NCBI RefSeq assembly: GCF_003611465.1
Contig: NZ_RAXV01000001.1
Coordinates: forward strand, 1-64,000
DNA length: 64,000 nt
Source: Acinetobacter tianfuensis
Lineage (GTDB): Bacteria; Pseudomonadota; Gammaproteobacteria; Pseudomonadales; Moraxellaceae
Direction of reading: 5' to 3'
Position 1 is the stretch's first letter, and each line of letters begins with the position of its first letter. The notes beneath the pieces are model-generated. The model was not told the origin of the DNA. It searched no databases and saw only the letters and a list, made by a program, of their open reading frames with translations. Made by a program: the position numbers and the translations under genes. Below are positions 1 through 8,844 of this stretch, in pieces.

Positions 1-40
1 CTATAACATTGTTAGACAATTTAAATAGAGGCAGAACGTG

Positions 41-442
41 ATGACTGAAGATAATCAAACCGATGCTTTGAAAAATGAGGCTGCGGCTTTGGCAGATGAT
101 GTAAAGCTGAAAGCCAAAGAGGTGAAGCTGGAAGGCGAAAAACTGGCGGATGATGCGAAACATAAACTTGAAGAGTTAAAGCTGGATGCCGAAAAATCTT
201 TGAATGATGCAAAGCATGAACATGCTGACACAGCAGCCAGCAGTAAGGAAAAGCTGCATCATTTAAAAGAAGAGGCGGGCCATAAATTAGATGAAGCCAA
301 ACTGAAAGCATCTGAACTGAAGCATCAGGCCGCAGAAAAGTTTGACTCATTGAAAGCGCAGGCCAGTGAAAAGCTGGATGAACTGAAAAAGAAAGCATCA
401 GACACGCTGCATAAACTTAAGAAAGATGACCCTGAAACTTAA
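41..442 (+). CDS. Small Lys/Glu-rich amphipathic helical protein, LEA-like
   Basis: This 133-residue protein is built almost wholly of Lys, Glu, Asp, Ala, Leu and His. It has a recurrent pattern of about 11 residues (for example KLDELKKKASD and KLEELKLDAEK), which predicts one long amphipathic helix. It has no signal peptide, membrane segment or cysteine. The pattern resembles group 3 LEA or apolipoprotein-like stress proteins, but low-complexity helices converge easily, so this is only a resemblance. A GTG lies directly before the ATG; the ATG is preferred because a purine-rich AGAGGCAG sits a few bases upstream. A strong hairpin follows the stop, so the gene is probably the last or only gene of its transcript. 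Its function is unknown. Confidence 0.75.
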   Translation: MTEDNQTDALKNEAAALADDVKLKAKEVKLEGEKLADDAKHKLEELKLDAEKSLNDAKHEHADTAASSKEKLHHLKEEAGHKLDEAKLKASELKHQAAEKFDSLKAQASEKLDELKKKASDTLHKLKKDDPET

Positions 443-456
443 CTGCTGCAGATATT

Positions 457-490
457 AAAAAGCCCTCGCTAAATGCAGAGGGCTTTTTTA
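457..490. terminator. Bidirectional rho-independent terminator
   Basis: The GCCCTC and GAGGGC arms flank a short loop, with A-tract before and T-tract after. It can serve the helical-protein gene on the plus strand and the facing periplasmic gene on the minus strand. Confidence 0.85.
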
Positions 491-528
491 TTTTTTAACT
501 ATTTGATTCTTATTCTGTTCAGGGTGAA

Positions 529-837
529 TTATTTGTCTAAGTTTTCTTTTTTAATTTTATATACATAGTTATTTACGATGGTAATGATGTACTGCATGTT
601 TTCAATTTCGTAAGTATAGTCGACAGCCAACGTATTGGGTTTTTCAGTTGCAGGCAGCTCATACGAATTGACTTTAATTGGAGAAGCCCGCATGCGTGTT
701 TGCATTTCTTGAACACTGTCGCCTAAGGTTAAAGCTACACGGTCAGGAGTTGTAATACTGTTGGTTTCCTCTGCCGCTAAAGTGAGGGCTGGCGCAGTGA
801 GCGCTAAGCTGGCTGCCAATAACCAATGTGTTTTCAT
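529..837 (-). CDS. Small periplasmic protein of unknown function
   Basis: This 102-residue protein has a clear Sec signal peptide (MKTH, then a hydrophobic stretch ending LTLAAEE, cleavage near residue 22). The mature part is about 80 residues with a mixed beta-type pattern ending in a lysine-rich tail. A segment reading YTYEIENMQYIITIVNNYVYK suggests an edge strand or dimer interface. No cysteines remain in the mature part. I do not recognise the family. It faces the preceding gene across a shared terminator, and its promoter must lie in the 377-base gap before mrp. Confidence 0.75.
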   Translation of the reverse strand: MKTHWLLAASLALTAPALTLAAEETNSITTPDRVALTLGDSVQEMQTRMRASPIKVNSYELPATEKPNTLAVDYTYEIENMQYIITIVNNYVYKIKKENLDK

Positions 838-1214
838 AAGAAATTACCTAAGAATACGTAAATGCAATTAAAATGAAATATACCCAAAGCTTGTATTGAA
901 AACATTGAAGATGCTGGTATTAACGTATTAGTTTTGTTGTTTTCATCCGTGCATATTTGCTAATCAAATGATTGAAATGCGCGCTATGCCGCATATGTTT
1001 TATTGTATCGTGAATTGAGAAGGATGCGGTATTCATCGTCATATTCAAATGATAAGTGACATGATTAGCATGATTTTAAAATGGTATTTCCAACTGAATA
1101 AGTTGGTTTTGTTTGCTGGAAAGAAAAAACTTGCCAAGCCAATGCTTAACCTTGGCTTTAATTGCCGTTACACTATAAGCCATTCGCAGAATATCCTGTT
1201 TGGAGTAACTTTAT
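838..1214. other. Intergenic region between divergent genes
   Basis: This gap holds the promoters of the minus-strand periplasmic gene and of the mrp-like gene. A short inverted repeat (GCCAAG at about 1133 and CTTGGC at about 1151) lies some 60 bases before the mrp start. A 62-codon frame at 1049-1237 overlaps mrp and has no protein-like features. Nothing else is recognisable. Confidence 0.5.
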
Positions 1215-2486
1215 ATGTCGTGGCTTTCTTCGCTTAAATCCGTTTTTTCTCCTTCGCAGGAGGTGAATGAAGAGGAAATCCAAAAAGTTCTTCAAAGCTA
1301 CATTTTGCCCGAATCGGATCATGCTTTAAAAGACCGTATCAGCCAAGTGAATGTACAAGGTCAAGTTTTGCAAATCACCATCAATACCTATCCAAATGAA
1401 GCAGAGCATTTACAGAAAATTCATGATGATTTAGCAGATGCTTTAGAAAAGTGCGGCATTAAAGAATTGAATATGCATGTAGTGCAGCAAAAAACAGGGC
1501 ATAAATCAGGCGGCTGCGGTCACCATCATGCAGAAGGTGAAAGCTGTTCAAGTCAGTCTAAAACTGAAGATGCAGCGCCAAAAAACAATTTGCCTCCTGT
1601 AATCGATGCTTCAGCAAAAGCAGAAGAAAAAGCTCCTGAAGAAGCAGATCCAAATAATCCGCCTATTCAAAAAGCAGCACCTCAGCAGCGTGATGTGCCA
1701 AAGCACCCGCGCATTCAAAACGTGATTTTAGTGTCTTCCGGCAAGGGCGGCGTGGGGAAATCGACCACAACAGTCAACCTTGCTTTGGCGCTGCAAAAAT
1801 TAGGCTTAAAAGTCGGCGTTTTAGATGCCGACATTTATGGTCCAAGTATTCCAACTATGCTGGGTAATGCGGGCCGCACACCTATGATTGAGTCAGAGCA
1901 TTTTGTACCGCTGGATGCATACGGCATGGCTGTGCTTTCAATTGGTCACCTGACTGGCGACAACAATACGCCTGTTGCATGGCGAGGCCCAAAAGCTACA
2001 GGCGCTTTAATGCAGCTGTTTAACCAAACTTTATGGCCAGATCTAGATGTGCTGATGATTGATATGCCGCCGGGTACAGGCGACATTCAATTAACACTTG
2101 CACAGCGTATTCCAGTGACTGGCGCAGTTGTGGTGACGACGCCGCAGAACGTGGCGCTGATGGATGCGACCAAAGGTATTGAACTGTTTAACCGTGTGCA
2201 AATTCCAGTGATGGGCGTGGTTGAAAATATGTCTACACATGTTTGTTCAAACTGCGGACATGAAGAACAGATCTTTGGCACGGGCGGCGGTGATAAGCTT
2301 TCAGAGCAATATGATATTCCGTTACTTGGCCGTTTACCGCTGAATGTTCAAATCCGTGAAAATGCAGATGCAGGTAAACCTTCGGTCGAAGCCGAAGATA
2401 ATGCAGCTGAAAGCTATATGGCTATTGCGCGTAAAATCGCGGACAAACTGCCTAAAGCTGAAAAAGATCAATCTCGGATTTTCTAA
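1215..2486 (+). CDS. apbC: Mrp/ApbC-type P-loop iron-sulfur cluster carrier ATPase
   Basis: This 423-residue cytoplasmic protein belongs to the Mrp/NBP35 family, which binds and transfers [4Fe-4S] clusters to target enzymes. Residues 1 to about 95 form the small DUF59/MIP18-like domain. Residues 100 to 160 are a low-complexity linker with a His/Cys cluster (GGCGHHHAEGESC). The ATPase domain starts near 168, with the deviant Walker A GKGGVGKST around 176-184. The CSNC motif near residue 344 is the conserved CxxC that holds the bridging cluster. The length is somewhat above the usual 350-370 because of the linker. The ATG was chosen as the first start that keeps the whole N-terminal domain. A terminator follows. 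The linker Cys/His motif may be an extra metal site, which is inference. Confidence 0.93.
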   Translation: MSWLSSLKSVFSPSQEVNEEEIQKVLQSYILPESDHALKDRISQVNVQGQVLQITINTYPNEAEHLQKIHDDLADALEKCGIKELNMHVVQQKTGHKSGGCGHHHAEGESCSSQSKTEDAAPKNNLPPVIDASAKAEEKAPEEADPNNPPIQKAAPQQRDVPKHPRIQNVILVSSGKGGVGKSTTTVNLALALQKLGLKVGVLDADIYGPSIPTMLGNAGRTPMIESEHFVPLDAYGMAVLSIGHLTGDNNTPVAWRGPKATGALMQLFNQTLWPDLDVLMIDMPPGTGDIQLTLAQRIPVTGAVVVTTPQNVALMDATKGIELFNRVQIPVMGVVENMSTHVCSNCGHEEQIFGTGGGDKLSEQYDIPLLGRLPLNVQIRENADAGKPSVEAEDNAAESYMAIARKIADKLPKAEKDQSRIF

Positions 2487-2516
2487 TGAAGCTTTAAGCT
2501 GTTTTCAAACCCAAAA

Positions 2517-2543
2517 AGCCCAGATTGATCTGGGTTTTTTTTA
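2517..2543 (+). terminator. Rho-independent terminator after apbC
   Basis: The CCCAGA and TCTGGG arms are followed by a run of eight T. Confidence 0.85.
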
Positions 2544-2813
2544 GGTTAAAACATGGAATTCAGGCAGGTTAGATGTGATGAAATGCACATCAAAATGCTG
2601 TAAAAAGATGATTTTAAATCGTATATCTTGATAGAAATGAGATGTAAATCATGAATTTGACTCAAGAGTTGAAAAAGATTGCGGTTTGTAAGTTTTTGTA
2701 AATTAAAGATTAAGTTTTCGCAGTTCAAAATCCTCATATCAACTTACAATATAGTTTTTGCTAAAGCCTGAAATCTGAATTATTCTGCGCGGATATAAGC
2801 CCGAGAGAATTCT

Positions 2814-3407
2814 ATGATTTCATGGTTATTTATAGGTTCTGTGATCATGATTTTGCTCACACCAGGCCCAACCAATACATTGCTTGCATCTTCTGGCTTG
2901 CAAGTCGGGGTAAAAAAATCATTTCGGCTCATTCCTGCAGAAGCCTTCGGTTATTTGCTTTCGATCAGCTTTTGGGGGTTCCTCATTGGCAAAATTTCAG
3001 TTTATCTTCCTGCATTGCCGCCTATACTTAAACTTTTTAGTGCGGGCTATATTTTATATTTAGCATTAAAACTATGGAAAACAGCCAATGCTGTACAGGA
3101 CTTAAATCAAGTCAGTATCCGTGATTGGCAATTGTTTATCGCAACGCTATTAAATCCTAAAGCGCTTTTGTTTGCTTCGGCAGTTTTTCCTGCCATAGCA
3201 TGGGCCGAGCCCAGCTATTATGTAGCGCATATGCTGGCATTTTTACTGCTGATAATTCCAATCGCCTTCTTTTGGACATTGATTGGCTCAATGCTGTCCA
3301 GCAATAAAGTGCGCTGGCTAAACCAATGCACCATGCAGAAAACGGCTTCTTTGGTGCTGATGAGTTTTTCTATTCCATTAAGCTATTCGGCGCTGCTGAA
3401 ACTTTAA
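2814..3407 (+). CDS. LysE/RhtB-family amino acid or metabolite exporter
   Basis: This 197-residue inner-membrane protein has about six hydrophobic segments. Its N-terminus contains the LTPGPTNTLLAS motif typical of the LysE/RhtB superfamily, followed by a conserved region near 110 (ATLLNPKALLFA) that matches the family's LNPK motif. Members export amino acids such as lysine, threonine or homoserine lactones; the substrate cannot be told from sequence. Length is normal for the family. It stands alone between apbC and dcd on the same strand, with about 330 bases of its own upstream region. Confidence 0.88.
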   Translation: MISWLFIGSVIMILLTPGPTNTLLASSGLQVGVKKSFRLIPAEAFGYLLSISFWGFLIGKISVYLPALPPILKLFSAGYILYLALKLWKTANAVQDLNQVSIRDWQLFIATLLNPKALLFASAVFPAIAWAEPSYYVAHMLAFLLLIIPIAFFWTLIGSMLSSNKVRWLNQCTMQKTASLVLMSFSIPLSYSALLKL

Positions 3408-3533
3408 TATCTATTTAAAATTCCTCAGAATCAGCCAATTGGGCCATGGGCTTGAAAGGCTTATTTTCATTGGGCGCGATTTCAGTTAAAGTACCACGCA
3501 ATATTTGATTTAAAGCATTTTGGATAGTAATAG

Positions 3534-4103
3534 ATGGCCATTAAGTCTGATCGCTGGATTCGCGAGATGAGCGAAAAACACGGCATGATTGAACCGTATG
3601 CAGAAAACCAAGTCCGCCTAGACGAAAATGGTCAAAAGCTGATTTCTTACGGTGTTTCAAGCTACGGTTATGATGTGCGCTGTGCACGTGAATTTAAAGT
3701 ATTCACGAATGTTCATTCGGCAATTGTCGATCCGAAGAACTTTGATGACAAAAGCTTTATTGATATTGAATCTGATGTTTGCATTATTCCGCCCAACTCA
3801 TTTGCGCTGGCGCGTACTGTCGAATATTTCCGTATCCCGCGTAATGTTTTAACCGTATGCCTAGGCAAATCCACTTATGCGCGCTGCGGTATTATTGTCA
3901 ATGTTACGCCGCTTGAACCCGAGTGGGAAGGTCACGTGACTTTAGAATTCTCAAATACAACAAACTTGCCGGCACGTATTTATGCAGGTGAGGGTGTTGC
4001 GCAGATGCTGTTCTTTGAATCTGACGAAGTGTGTGAAACATCATATAAAGACCGAGGCGGTAAATACCAAGGTCAAACAGGTGTAACGCTGCCAAAAGCT
4101 TAA
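3534..4103 (+). CDS. dcd: dCTP deaminase
   Basis: This 189-residue enzyme deaminates dCTP to dUTP, feeding thymidylate synthesis. The diagnostic block [10 protein letters not shown] near residue 110 and the following [18 protein letters not shown] stretch with the catalytic glutamate region are present. The C-terminal [14 protein letters not shown] lid is typical of Dcd. Length matches the proteobacterial trimeric enzyme. A strong terminator follows. The gene is syntenic with the secreted-protein operon and proS downstream. Confidence 0.96.
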   Translation: MAIKSDRWIREMSEKHGMIEPYAENQVRLDENGQKLISYGVSSYGYDVRCAREFKVFTNVHSAIVDPKNFDDKSFIDIESDVCIIPPNSFALARTVEYFRIPRNVLTVCLGKSTYARCGIIVNVTPLEPEWEGHVTLEFSNTTNLPARIYAGEGVAQMLFFESDEVCETSYKDRGGKYQGQTGVTLPKA

Positions 4104-4119
4104 AGCTAATTTGCAGCAT

Positions 4120-4149
4120 AAAAAGCAGGCATTTTGCCTGCTTTTTTTA
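4120..4149 (+). terminator. Rho-independent terminator after dcd
   Basis: AGCAGGC and GCCTGCT arms are followed by a run of T. Confidence 0.88.
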
Positions 4150-4344
4150 TGTGATTCATTCATCGGAAACTGGTGTGTTTCAGCGAGTTTGTTTTGCATT
4201 TGAGTAATTATTGCGCATAATTAAAAGTTAATATGACTTGGTATAACTCCATCAATGGAAGCGGTGGAACAAAAGAAATTATTGCCAAGAAAAGGAATAA
4301 ATATAAGAAAGATGCGGTGCATCTGATAAAAAAGGAAGGTCAAG

Positions 4345-5808
4345 ATGACTCGATTAACTAAGGCATCCCAGTTCCGCCAGCGCTGTTTAGCTGCAGCAGT
4401 CAGTATGCTGATTGCGCCATCTGTATTTGCACTTCAAGATTTGTCTGATGAAACACTGTCAGAAACCACAGGCGAAGGCGTTGCGCTGCTGCCTGAAAAT
4501 TTTAAAATGGTTTTTCAAGGGCCAAACGATTTTTCTGCAGCCTCTAGCTATAACAAAGCAGGTGCTGCTAATCCTGAAAAATATGATACAGGTTTCATTC
4601 GCATTATTCCTGTAGGTGAAGACTATTCGAAATATGCATCTGTTAATTCTGCTGATTTGGCCAAGCAAAGAACGAAAGCGGATATATTTATTTATGGTTT
4701 AGCGCTGTCAAAGTCAGATAATGATTTAAATAAGCGTTTCAGCAACACGGGTTTTAGCTGGGGCACATCTGCTAACCCTTGGCTGTTTAGAGCAGGCACA
4801 GCGTCAAATATTCAGCAATTTCAAAGCGCCAACACCGCTGGCGATTTAGGTTATTTGGCCTTAGAGGCGCCGCTTGCGACAGTAGCTGCTTCAGATTTAG
4901 ATAACAACATTAAATTAGGTTTTTGGGCAGATGCTTTTTCACGCAGTTTGGGTTCCAGCAACAAAGTTGATGCAATTACTGGCGCGCCAGTTTTAACGGA
5001 CGCGGTAAATGATTTACTGAAAGAACAGCGGCTGCGCTTGCAGGTGGTTGCAAATGGCTTGAGCATCAATGGCTCACAAGTCCGTTTCTTTCAAACGCAG
5101 CAATCGACAGTCCCGCAGCAAAATCAAACATTGGGTATGGCCACTATTATCCGTATGAATACGAATGATGATCCCTCAGCATTGGTTTATGAAAATACAG
5201 CTGCCAATAAAGCATTGCTTGATGCGAAAGGGCTTCGTATCAGTACTCAGGCAATAGATGACGGCACTGCTGTAACGCCAGCGATAGACCGTTCATTCGC
5301 ACCGCTTTTTGATCCTAGTGAAGGTTTATATTTATATAGCCCAAATATTAATCTTGTACTGGGCAATATATATCAGCCTTTTGTGGTTGGCTCAGAGGGC
5401 AAAAATATTATCTTAGAAGTCACCCGTATCCCGAATGTGCCTTCTATTTATAAGCAAATTTATACCTATTATGCAGATACTGACGGTGCAAATACTGCAC
5501 TGACGGCAGCGCAGAAAACAGAATATAAAGGTTCGACATGTAACGTATCGGTCTGCGGTACGCCTATTACATTAGGTTCTGGCGCATCAGCAGTTGCATA
5601 TCAAGGCAATAATGCAACACATAGCAGTATTGCAATAGGCAGTGTAAGCCGGGATGCAGCGACAAATCTATTGAAAGCAAATACTGCAGCGAATTCTACA
5701 GGTGTTGTATTTCGAGGTTCGGGAACAGCCGTGCCTGTCAATCTAGGTTCAGCAGTGATTGATGGTGTGCTGATTCAGCATTTAAAAATTAAAACAACAG
5801 GCTTATAG
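4345..5808 (+). CDS. Secreted tagged protein 1 of a FilA-F-like operon
   Basis: This 487-residue exported protein has a Sec signal peptide ending at about residue 29 (SVFA). The mature N-terminus reads LQDLSDETLSETTGEGV, a variant of the L-D-x-x-L-x-x-x-T-G-Q-x-G tag shared by the next three genes. The rest is beta-rich, Ser/Ala/Asn-rich and soluble-looking, with one Cys pair (C-x4-C, near residue 397). No transmembrane helix or enzymatic motif is visible. Such tagged proteins next to proS in Acinetobacter are annotated as putative pilus assembly proteins FilA-FilF; I assign this by motif and position from memory. The start has a good RBS (AAGGAAGGT). It begins an operon with a gap of a few bases to the next gene. 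Confidence 0.8.
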   Translation: MTRLTKASQFRQRCLAAAVSMLIAPSVFALQDLSDETLSETTGEGVALLPENFKMVFQGPNDFSAASSYNKAGAANPEKYDTGFIRIIPVGEDYSKYASVNSADLAKQRTKADIFIYGLALSKSDNDLNKRFSNTGFSWGTSANPWLFRAGTASNIQQFQSANTAGDLGYLALEAPLATVAASDLDNNIKLGFWADAFSRSLGSSNKVDAITGAPVLTDAVNDLLKEQRLRLQVVANGLSINGSQVRFFQTQQSTVPQQNQTLGMATIIRMNTNDDPSALVYENTAANKALLDAKGLRISTQAIDDGTAVTPAIDRSFAPLFDPSEGLYLYSPNINLVLGNIYQPFVVGSEGKNIILEVTRIPNVPSIYKQIYTYYADTDGANTALTAAQKTEYKGSTCNVSVCGTPITLGSGASAVAYQGNNATHSSIAIGSVSRDAATNLLKANTAANSTGVVFRGSGTAVPVNLGSAVIDGVLIQHLKIKTTGL

Positions 5809-5817
5809 GACATGGAT

Positions 5818-6504
5818 ATGTTTAAACAAGCGTTATTGCCTTTGTTGATATGTGTTTCATCTGTCACACAGGCTGGATTAGTCGGCTTAGATAATACTGA
5901 ACTGGTTGGTATAACAGGTCAGGGCGGTGCCGATTTGAATTGGACATTATCGCTTAATCATCAATACGCTTCAGATCTAAGTTTAGCTTCGATTTCTAAA
6001 ACCAACGGTACGGTAAACGGAGGTGATTTTGCAAACGTGACCGAAGCTTATTATAAAATACGGCCAGGGACAGATTGCGCATTATTAGAGCTATGCCGTT
6101 TAGCGATCTCACCAAATAACCATACAGAAAATGGACAGAAGAAGTGGCTGGTTTTTAAACAAATTCAAGGCACTTTGCAAATTGATAAATTTTCTTTAGA
6201 AGGCACAACTTTAATTAATAAGGATGGTAATCCTCAAACTGCCATGATGCTGAAATTTTATGATGACAAACCATTAAAAATTAGAAATCTAGGTTTTGCG
6301 AGCCTTGCAGTGGAGTCTGGTGATACGGGCTACTTAAACAATACTAAATATGGCACTTACGGCGCATCACAGGCAGTGCCAAGTTTCGATAATGGACAAG
6401 AACAGGGATTTATGGGGCTCAATGTGCATGGAAACTTGCATATGTCAGGTGATCTCAAGATCTTCAGCTATAACTGTTCAGGCGCTGCAGGTGCCCGCTG
6501 TTAA
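5818..6504 (+). CDS. Secreted tagged protein 2 of a FilA-F-like operon
   Basis: This 228-residue exported protein has a short signal peptide (MFKQALLPLLICVSSVTQA) and then GLDNTELVGITGQGG, the shared tag. An in-frame ATG six bases earlier (5812) exists, but the AGGA at 5807-5810 is spaced correctly for 5818. The mature part has two Cys pairs, one near residue 95 (DCALLELC) and one at the very end (NCSGAAGARC), so the protein ends on a cysteine. It is probably beta-rich and periplasmic, or on the outer face of the outer membrane. No known enzymatic motif is present. The gene is tightly coupled to the preceding one. Confidence 0.78.
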   Translation: MFKQALLPLLICVSSVTQAGLVGLDNTELVGITGQGGADLNWTLSLNHQYASDLSLASISKTNGTVNGGDFANVTEAYYKIRPGTDCALLELCRLAISPNNHTENGQKKWLVFKQIQGTLQIDKFSLEGTTLINKDGNPQTAMMLKFYDDKPLKIRNLGFASLAVESGDTGYLNNTKYGTYGASQAVPSFDNGQEQGFMGLNVHGNLHMSGDLKIFSYNCSGAAGARC

Positions 6505-6528
6505 GTGTGAAGTTAAAAGGATGTTGTA

Positions 6529-8814
6529 ATGAATAAAATAATAAAATTAAACCTCCTAACAGCTTGTGTTTGTATCGCAAATCAAGGCTATGCGCTTGAA
6601 GTGTTAAACGATCAGGTATTAGGAAGCGTGACGGGCCAGGATGGTATTACAATTACGCATGAAGTATCCCGTGTTGAGGTCGCTCAAGCGAACTGGATTG
6701 ATTATTCAGAAGCGAACAAAGCGCCCATAAAACTGAGTTTACACGATGTAAAAATTACGCCTAATGCGAATAATACAAATATTGTCAGTAAGTTGGATCT
6801 TGATGTTGGCGCAACACAATTGGCTTCTGGTGCTGTAGGTGCAGGCATACAGCTGCGTGCCAGTGTTTCGCCATTTACTGCGGTTGCCTCCAAAATTATG
6901 ATGGTTTGTTCGCCGAATTGTGCACCAGGTGAGCAAGATCAAAATTTAGGCAGTTTAAGTATTTCAACCATTTCTCCTTTAGAAGTGTATTTGGCGACAA
7001 CGAATGGTTTGTTTAACCGTAATGATAAAGCGCATTTAGATTTAAAATTGCAAAATGCCACCATTTCACATGGCATGAATGGCAATAGTTTGGTTCTGAA
7101 AGATTTTAACTTTAATCTTTCTGCCGATGGCTATATGTATATTGATCCGAAGGATGGAATTGTACTGACGACAATGTCGGCTGATGGTCAAACTGATAAT
7201 TTTGTAGAATTAGGCCGTGTAGAAGACAAGAGCTCAAATGTGCATTCGAGCCGTACAGGCGCAGCAACGAAACCAGGCGTGAATGTTGAGCTGCGCTATG
7301 GGAAAACAGGTGAAACACCAGGGAATTTGATCCGTTTAGGCGCTTCAGGCGCATTAAGTAACGGCAAAATTATGCTGAATGCCAATCAGGCAGGTGCGGC
7401 AAACTTTAACATTGTTAATGATAAGCGTAATGAAACTGCTAAACAGGCTGCTAATGGTTATGGCTTTACCCAAGGCGGCGGCCTGCATATGGCAATGTCT
7501 GCGGATTTTACCCGTGCAGACGCAGGCAAGGACACTGTTTCAGGAAGAACGCCAACGACCTTTGAATTAGGCCATTCGGGCACAGGCAGTTATGCTATTG
7601 AATTTTCTAATCTTACGCGTTTGAATGTCCGTAATTCAGATGCCGCTGGAGCGCCGTTAAGCAGCAGTAACGCTTATATTGATTTTGGCGATATTTATAT
7701 CAATACAGTGAGAACGAATTCATTGGGTTTTGTTGTAAATGACCAAATGAAAACGCTATTGGGTGCTGCAGCCAATGAATTAATTTATAACCCTTCACCT
7801 ACGGTTAATCCGCAAACGATGACTTTGGTGGCTGTTCGAGGTATGGATTTTCAGGCCATTGCCCGAAAAGCCCGATTTATTTCAGATAACTCGCTGCCTG
7901 TAAATGATGCATCATCGGGGACTTGGGGGCTAGGTATTCCTATTTACAACCTCAATGCCAATTTAGGTATTTATGCACAAAGCTATAGCCGCGGCGGCGT
8001 TGAAAAGTCAGGTTTAGGTTATGATTTGGCAATGTCTACAGAAGGTTACCGTTTTGATGAAAAAACCGGTAATGCCTATACCACGTCTATTATTGTTTTA
8101 GATGGTGAGCAGCGCACATTAGCCAATGGCGCGAAAGGTGAAGAAGTCAACTACTATGCGGGCTTGCGTAATATTGATTCGTACATTAAAGCTAAAGGCG
8201 TGATTGGTTTTGAAGACCGTGAAATTTATATTCGCGCAGATAATTTACTTGTAGCAGCGAAAGCTGAGATTGCGATTGGCCAGCTGCCGGGTTCACTATA
8301 TAACTGTACTGCAGAATGCGGGAATAAGATTGTACCGATTGACAACTTTGGCCGTAAAGATGACGTTTTGACATCCATTGCTTTTAAATTGGATGGCAAG
8401 GGGGAGTTATTTATTATTCCTGGTCTTGAAAGCGCTAATGCTACGCCAGATACCAATTTTTTATCTTTAAAGGCAAATTTCGAGTTTAATCCGTTAAAGG
8501 ATAATTCTGACCGCGGCAGTTATGTGAGTATCAGCAATGAAGACCAAACCGCTTCAGGTACAAATGTATCAAGTATTAATCTCAATAAAATACAGGGTGA
8601 TTTGGGTGTTGAAGCACGGATACATATGAAAAAAGACCGTGTGGTGCTGGATAATCAGGTGAAATTTAACCGTCAGGCAACTGACAGTTCATTAGGGAAG
8701 GTTTTTTCTGCTGAAGTTGCGATGATGCCTAAAAGTGGAAATATGCAAAAAATTGCAGATTTCGTAATACCAGGGGGGACAATGAGGAGTACTTTGGGTA
8801 TTGCGCCAAGATAA
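6529..8814 (+). CDS. Secreted tagged protein 3, largest member of the FilA-F-like operon
   Basis: This 761-residue exported protein has a signal peptide ending near residue 22 (QGYA) followed by LEVLNDQVLGSVTGQDGI, the clearest copy of the shared tag. The remainder is long and beta-strand-rich, with many alternating hydrophobic residues and frequent Asn/Ser/Gly. It has two tight Cys pairs, CSPNC and CTAEC, that look like disulfide loops. No C-terminal hydrophobic anchor, lipobox or protease motif is seen. It could be a structural subunit or surface protein. The RBS AAAGGATG fits the ATG. It lies 24 bases after the previous gene and 30 bases before the next. Confidence 0.78.
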   Translation: MNKIIKLNLLTACVCIANQGYALEVLNDQVLGSVTGQDGITITHEVSRVEVAQANWIDYSEANKAPIKLSLHDVKITPNANNTNIVSKLDLDVGATQLASGAVGAGIQLRASVSPFTAVASKIMMVCSPNCAPGEQDQNLGSLSISTISPLEVYLATTNGLFNRNDKAHLDLKLQNATISHGMNGNSLVLKDFNFNLSADGYMYIDPKDGIVLTTMSADGQTDNFVELGRVEDKSSNVHSSRTGAATKPGVNVELRYGKTGETPGNLIRLGASGALSNGKIMLNANQAGAANFNIVNDKRNETAKQAANGYGFTQGGGLHMAMSADFTRADAGKDTVSGRTPTTFELGHSGTGSYAIEFSNLTRLNVRNSDAAGAPLSSSNAYIDFGDIYINTVRTNSLGFVVNDQMKTLLGAAANELIYNPSPTVNPQTMTLVAVRGMDFQAIARKARFISDNSLPVNDASSGTWGLGIPIYNLNANLGIYAQSYSRGGVEKSGLGYDLAMSTEGYRFDEKTGNAYTTSIIVLDGEQRTLANGAKGEEVNYYAGLRNIDSYIKAKGVIGFEDREIYIRADNLLVAAKAEIAIGQLPGSLYNCTAECGNKIVPIDNFGRKDDVLTSIAFKLDGKGELFIIPGLESANATPDTNFLSLKANFEFNPLKDNSDRGSYVSISNEDQTASGTNVSSINLNKIQGDLGVEARIHMKKDRVVLDNQVKFNRQATDSSLGKVFSAEVAMMPKSGNMQKIADFVIPGGTMRSTLGIAPR

Positions 8815-8844
8815 GTAAGAAATTATAAAAAACAGGGAAAACTT

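Noticed and set aside
1049..1237. 62-codon plus-strand frame before mrp
   Set aside because: It overlaps the mrp start, lacks a good RBS and its product has no protein-like features.
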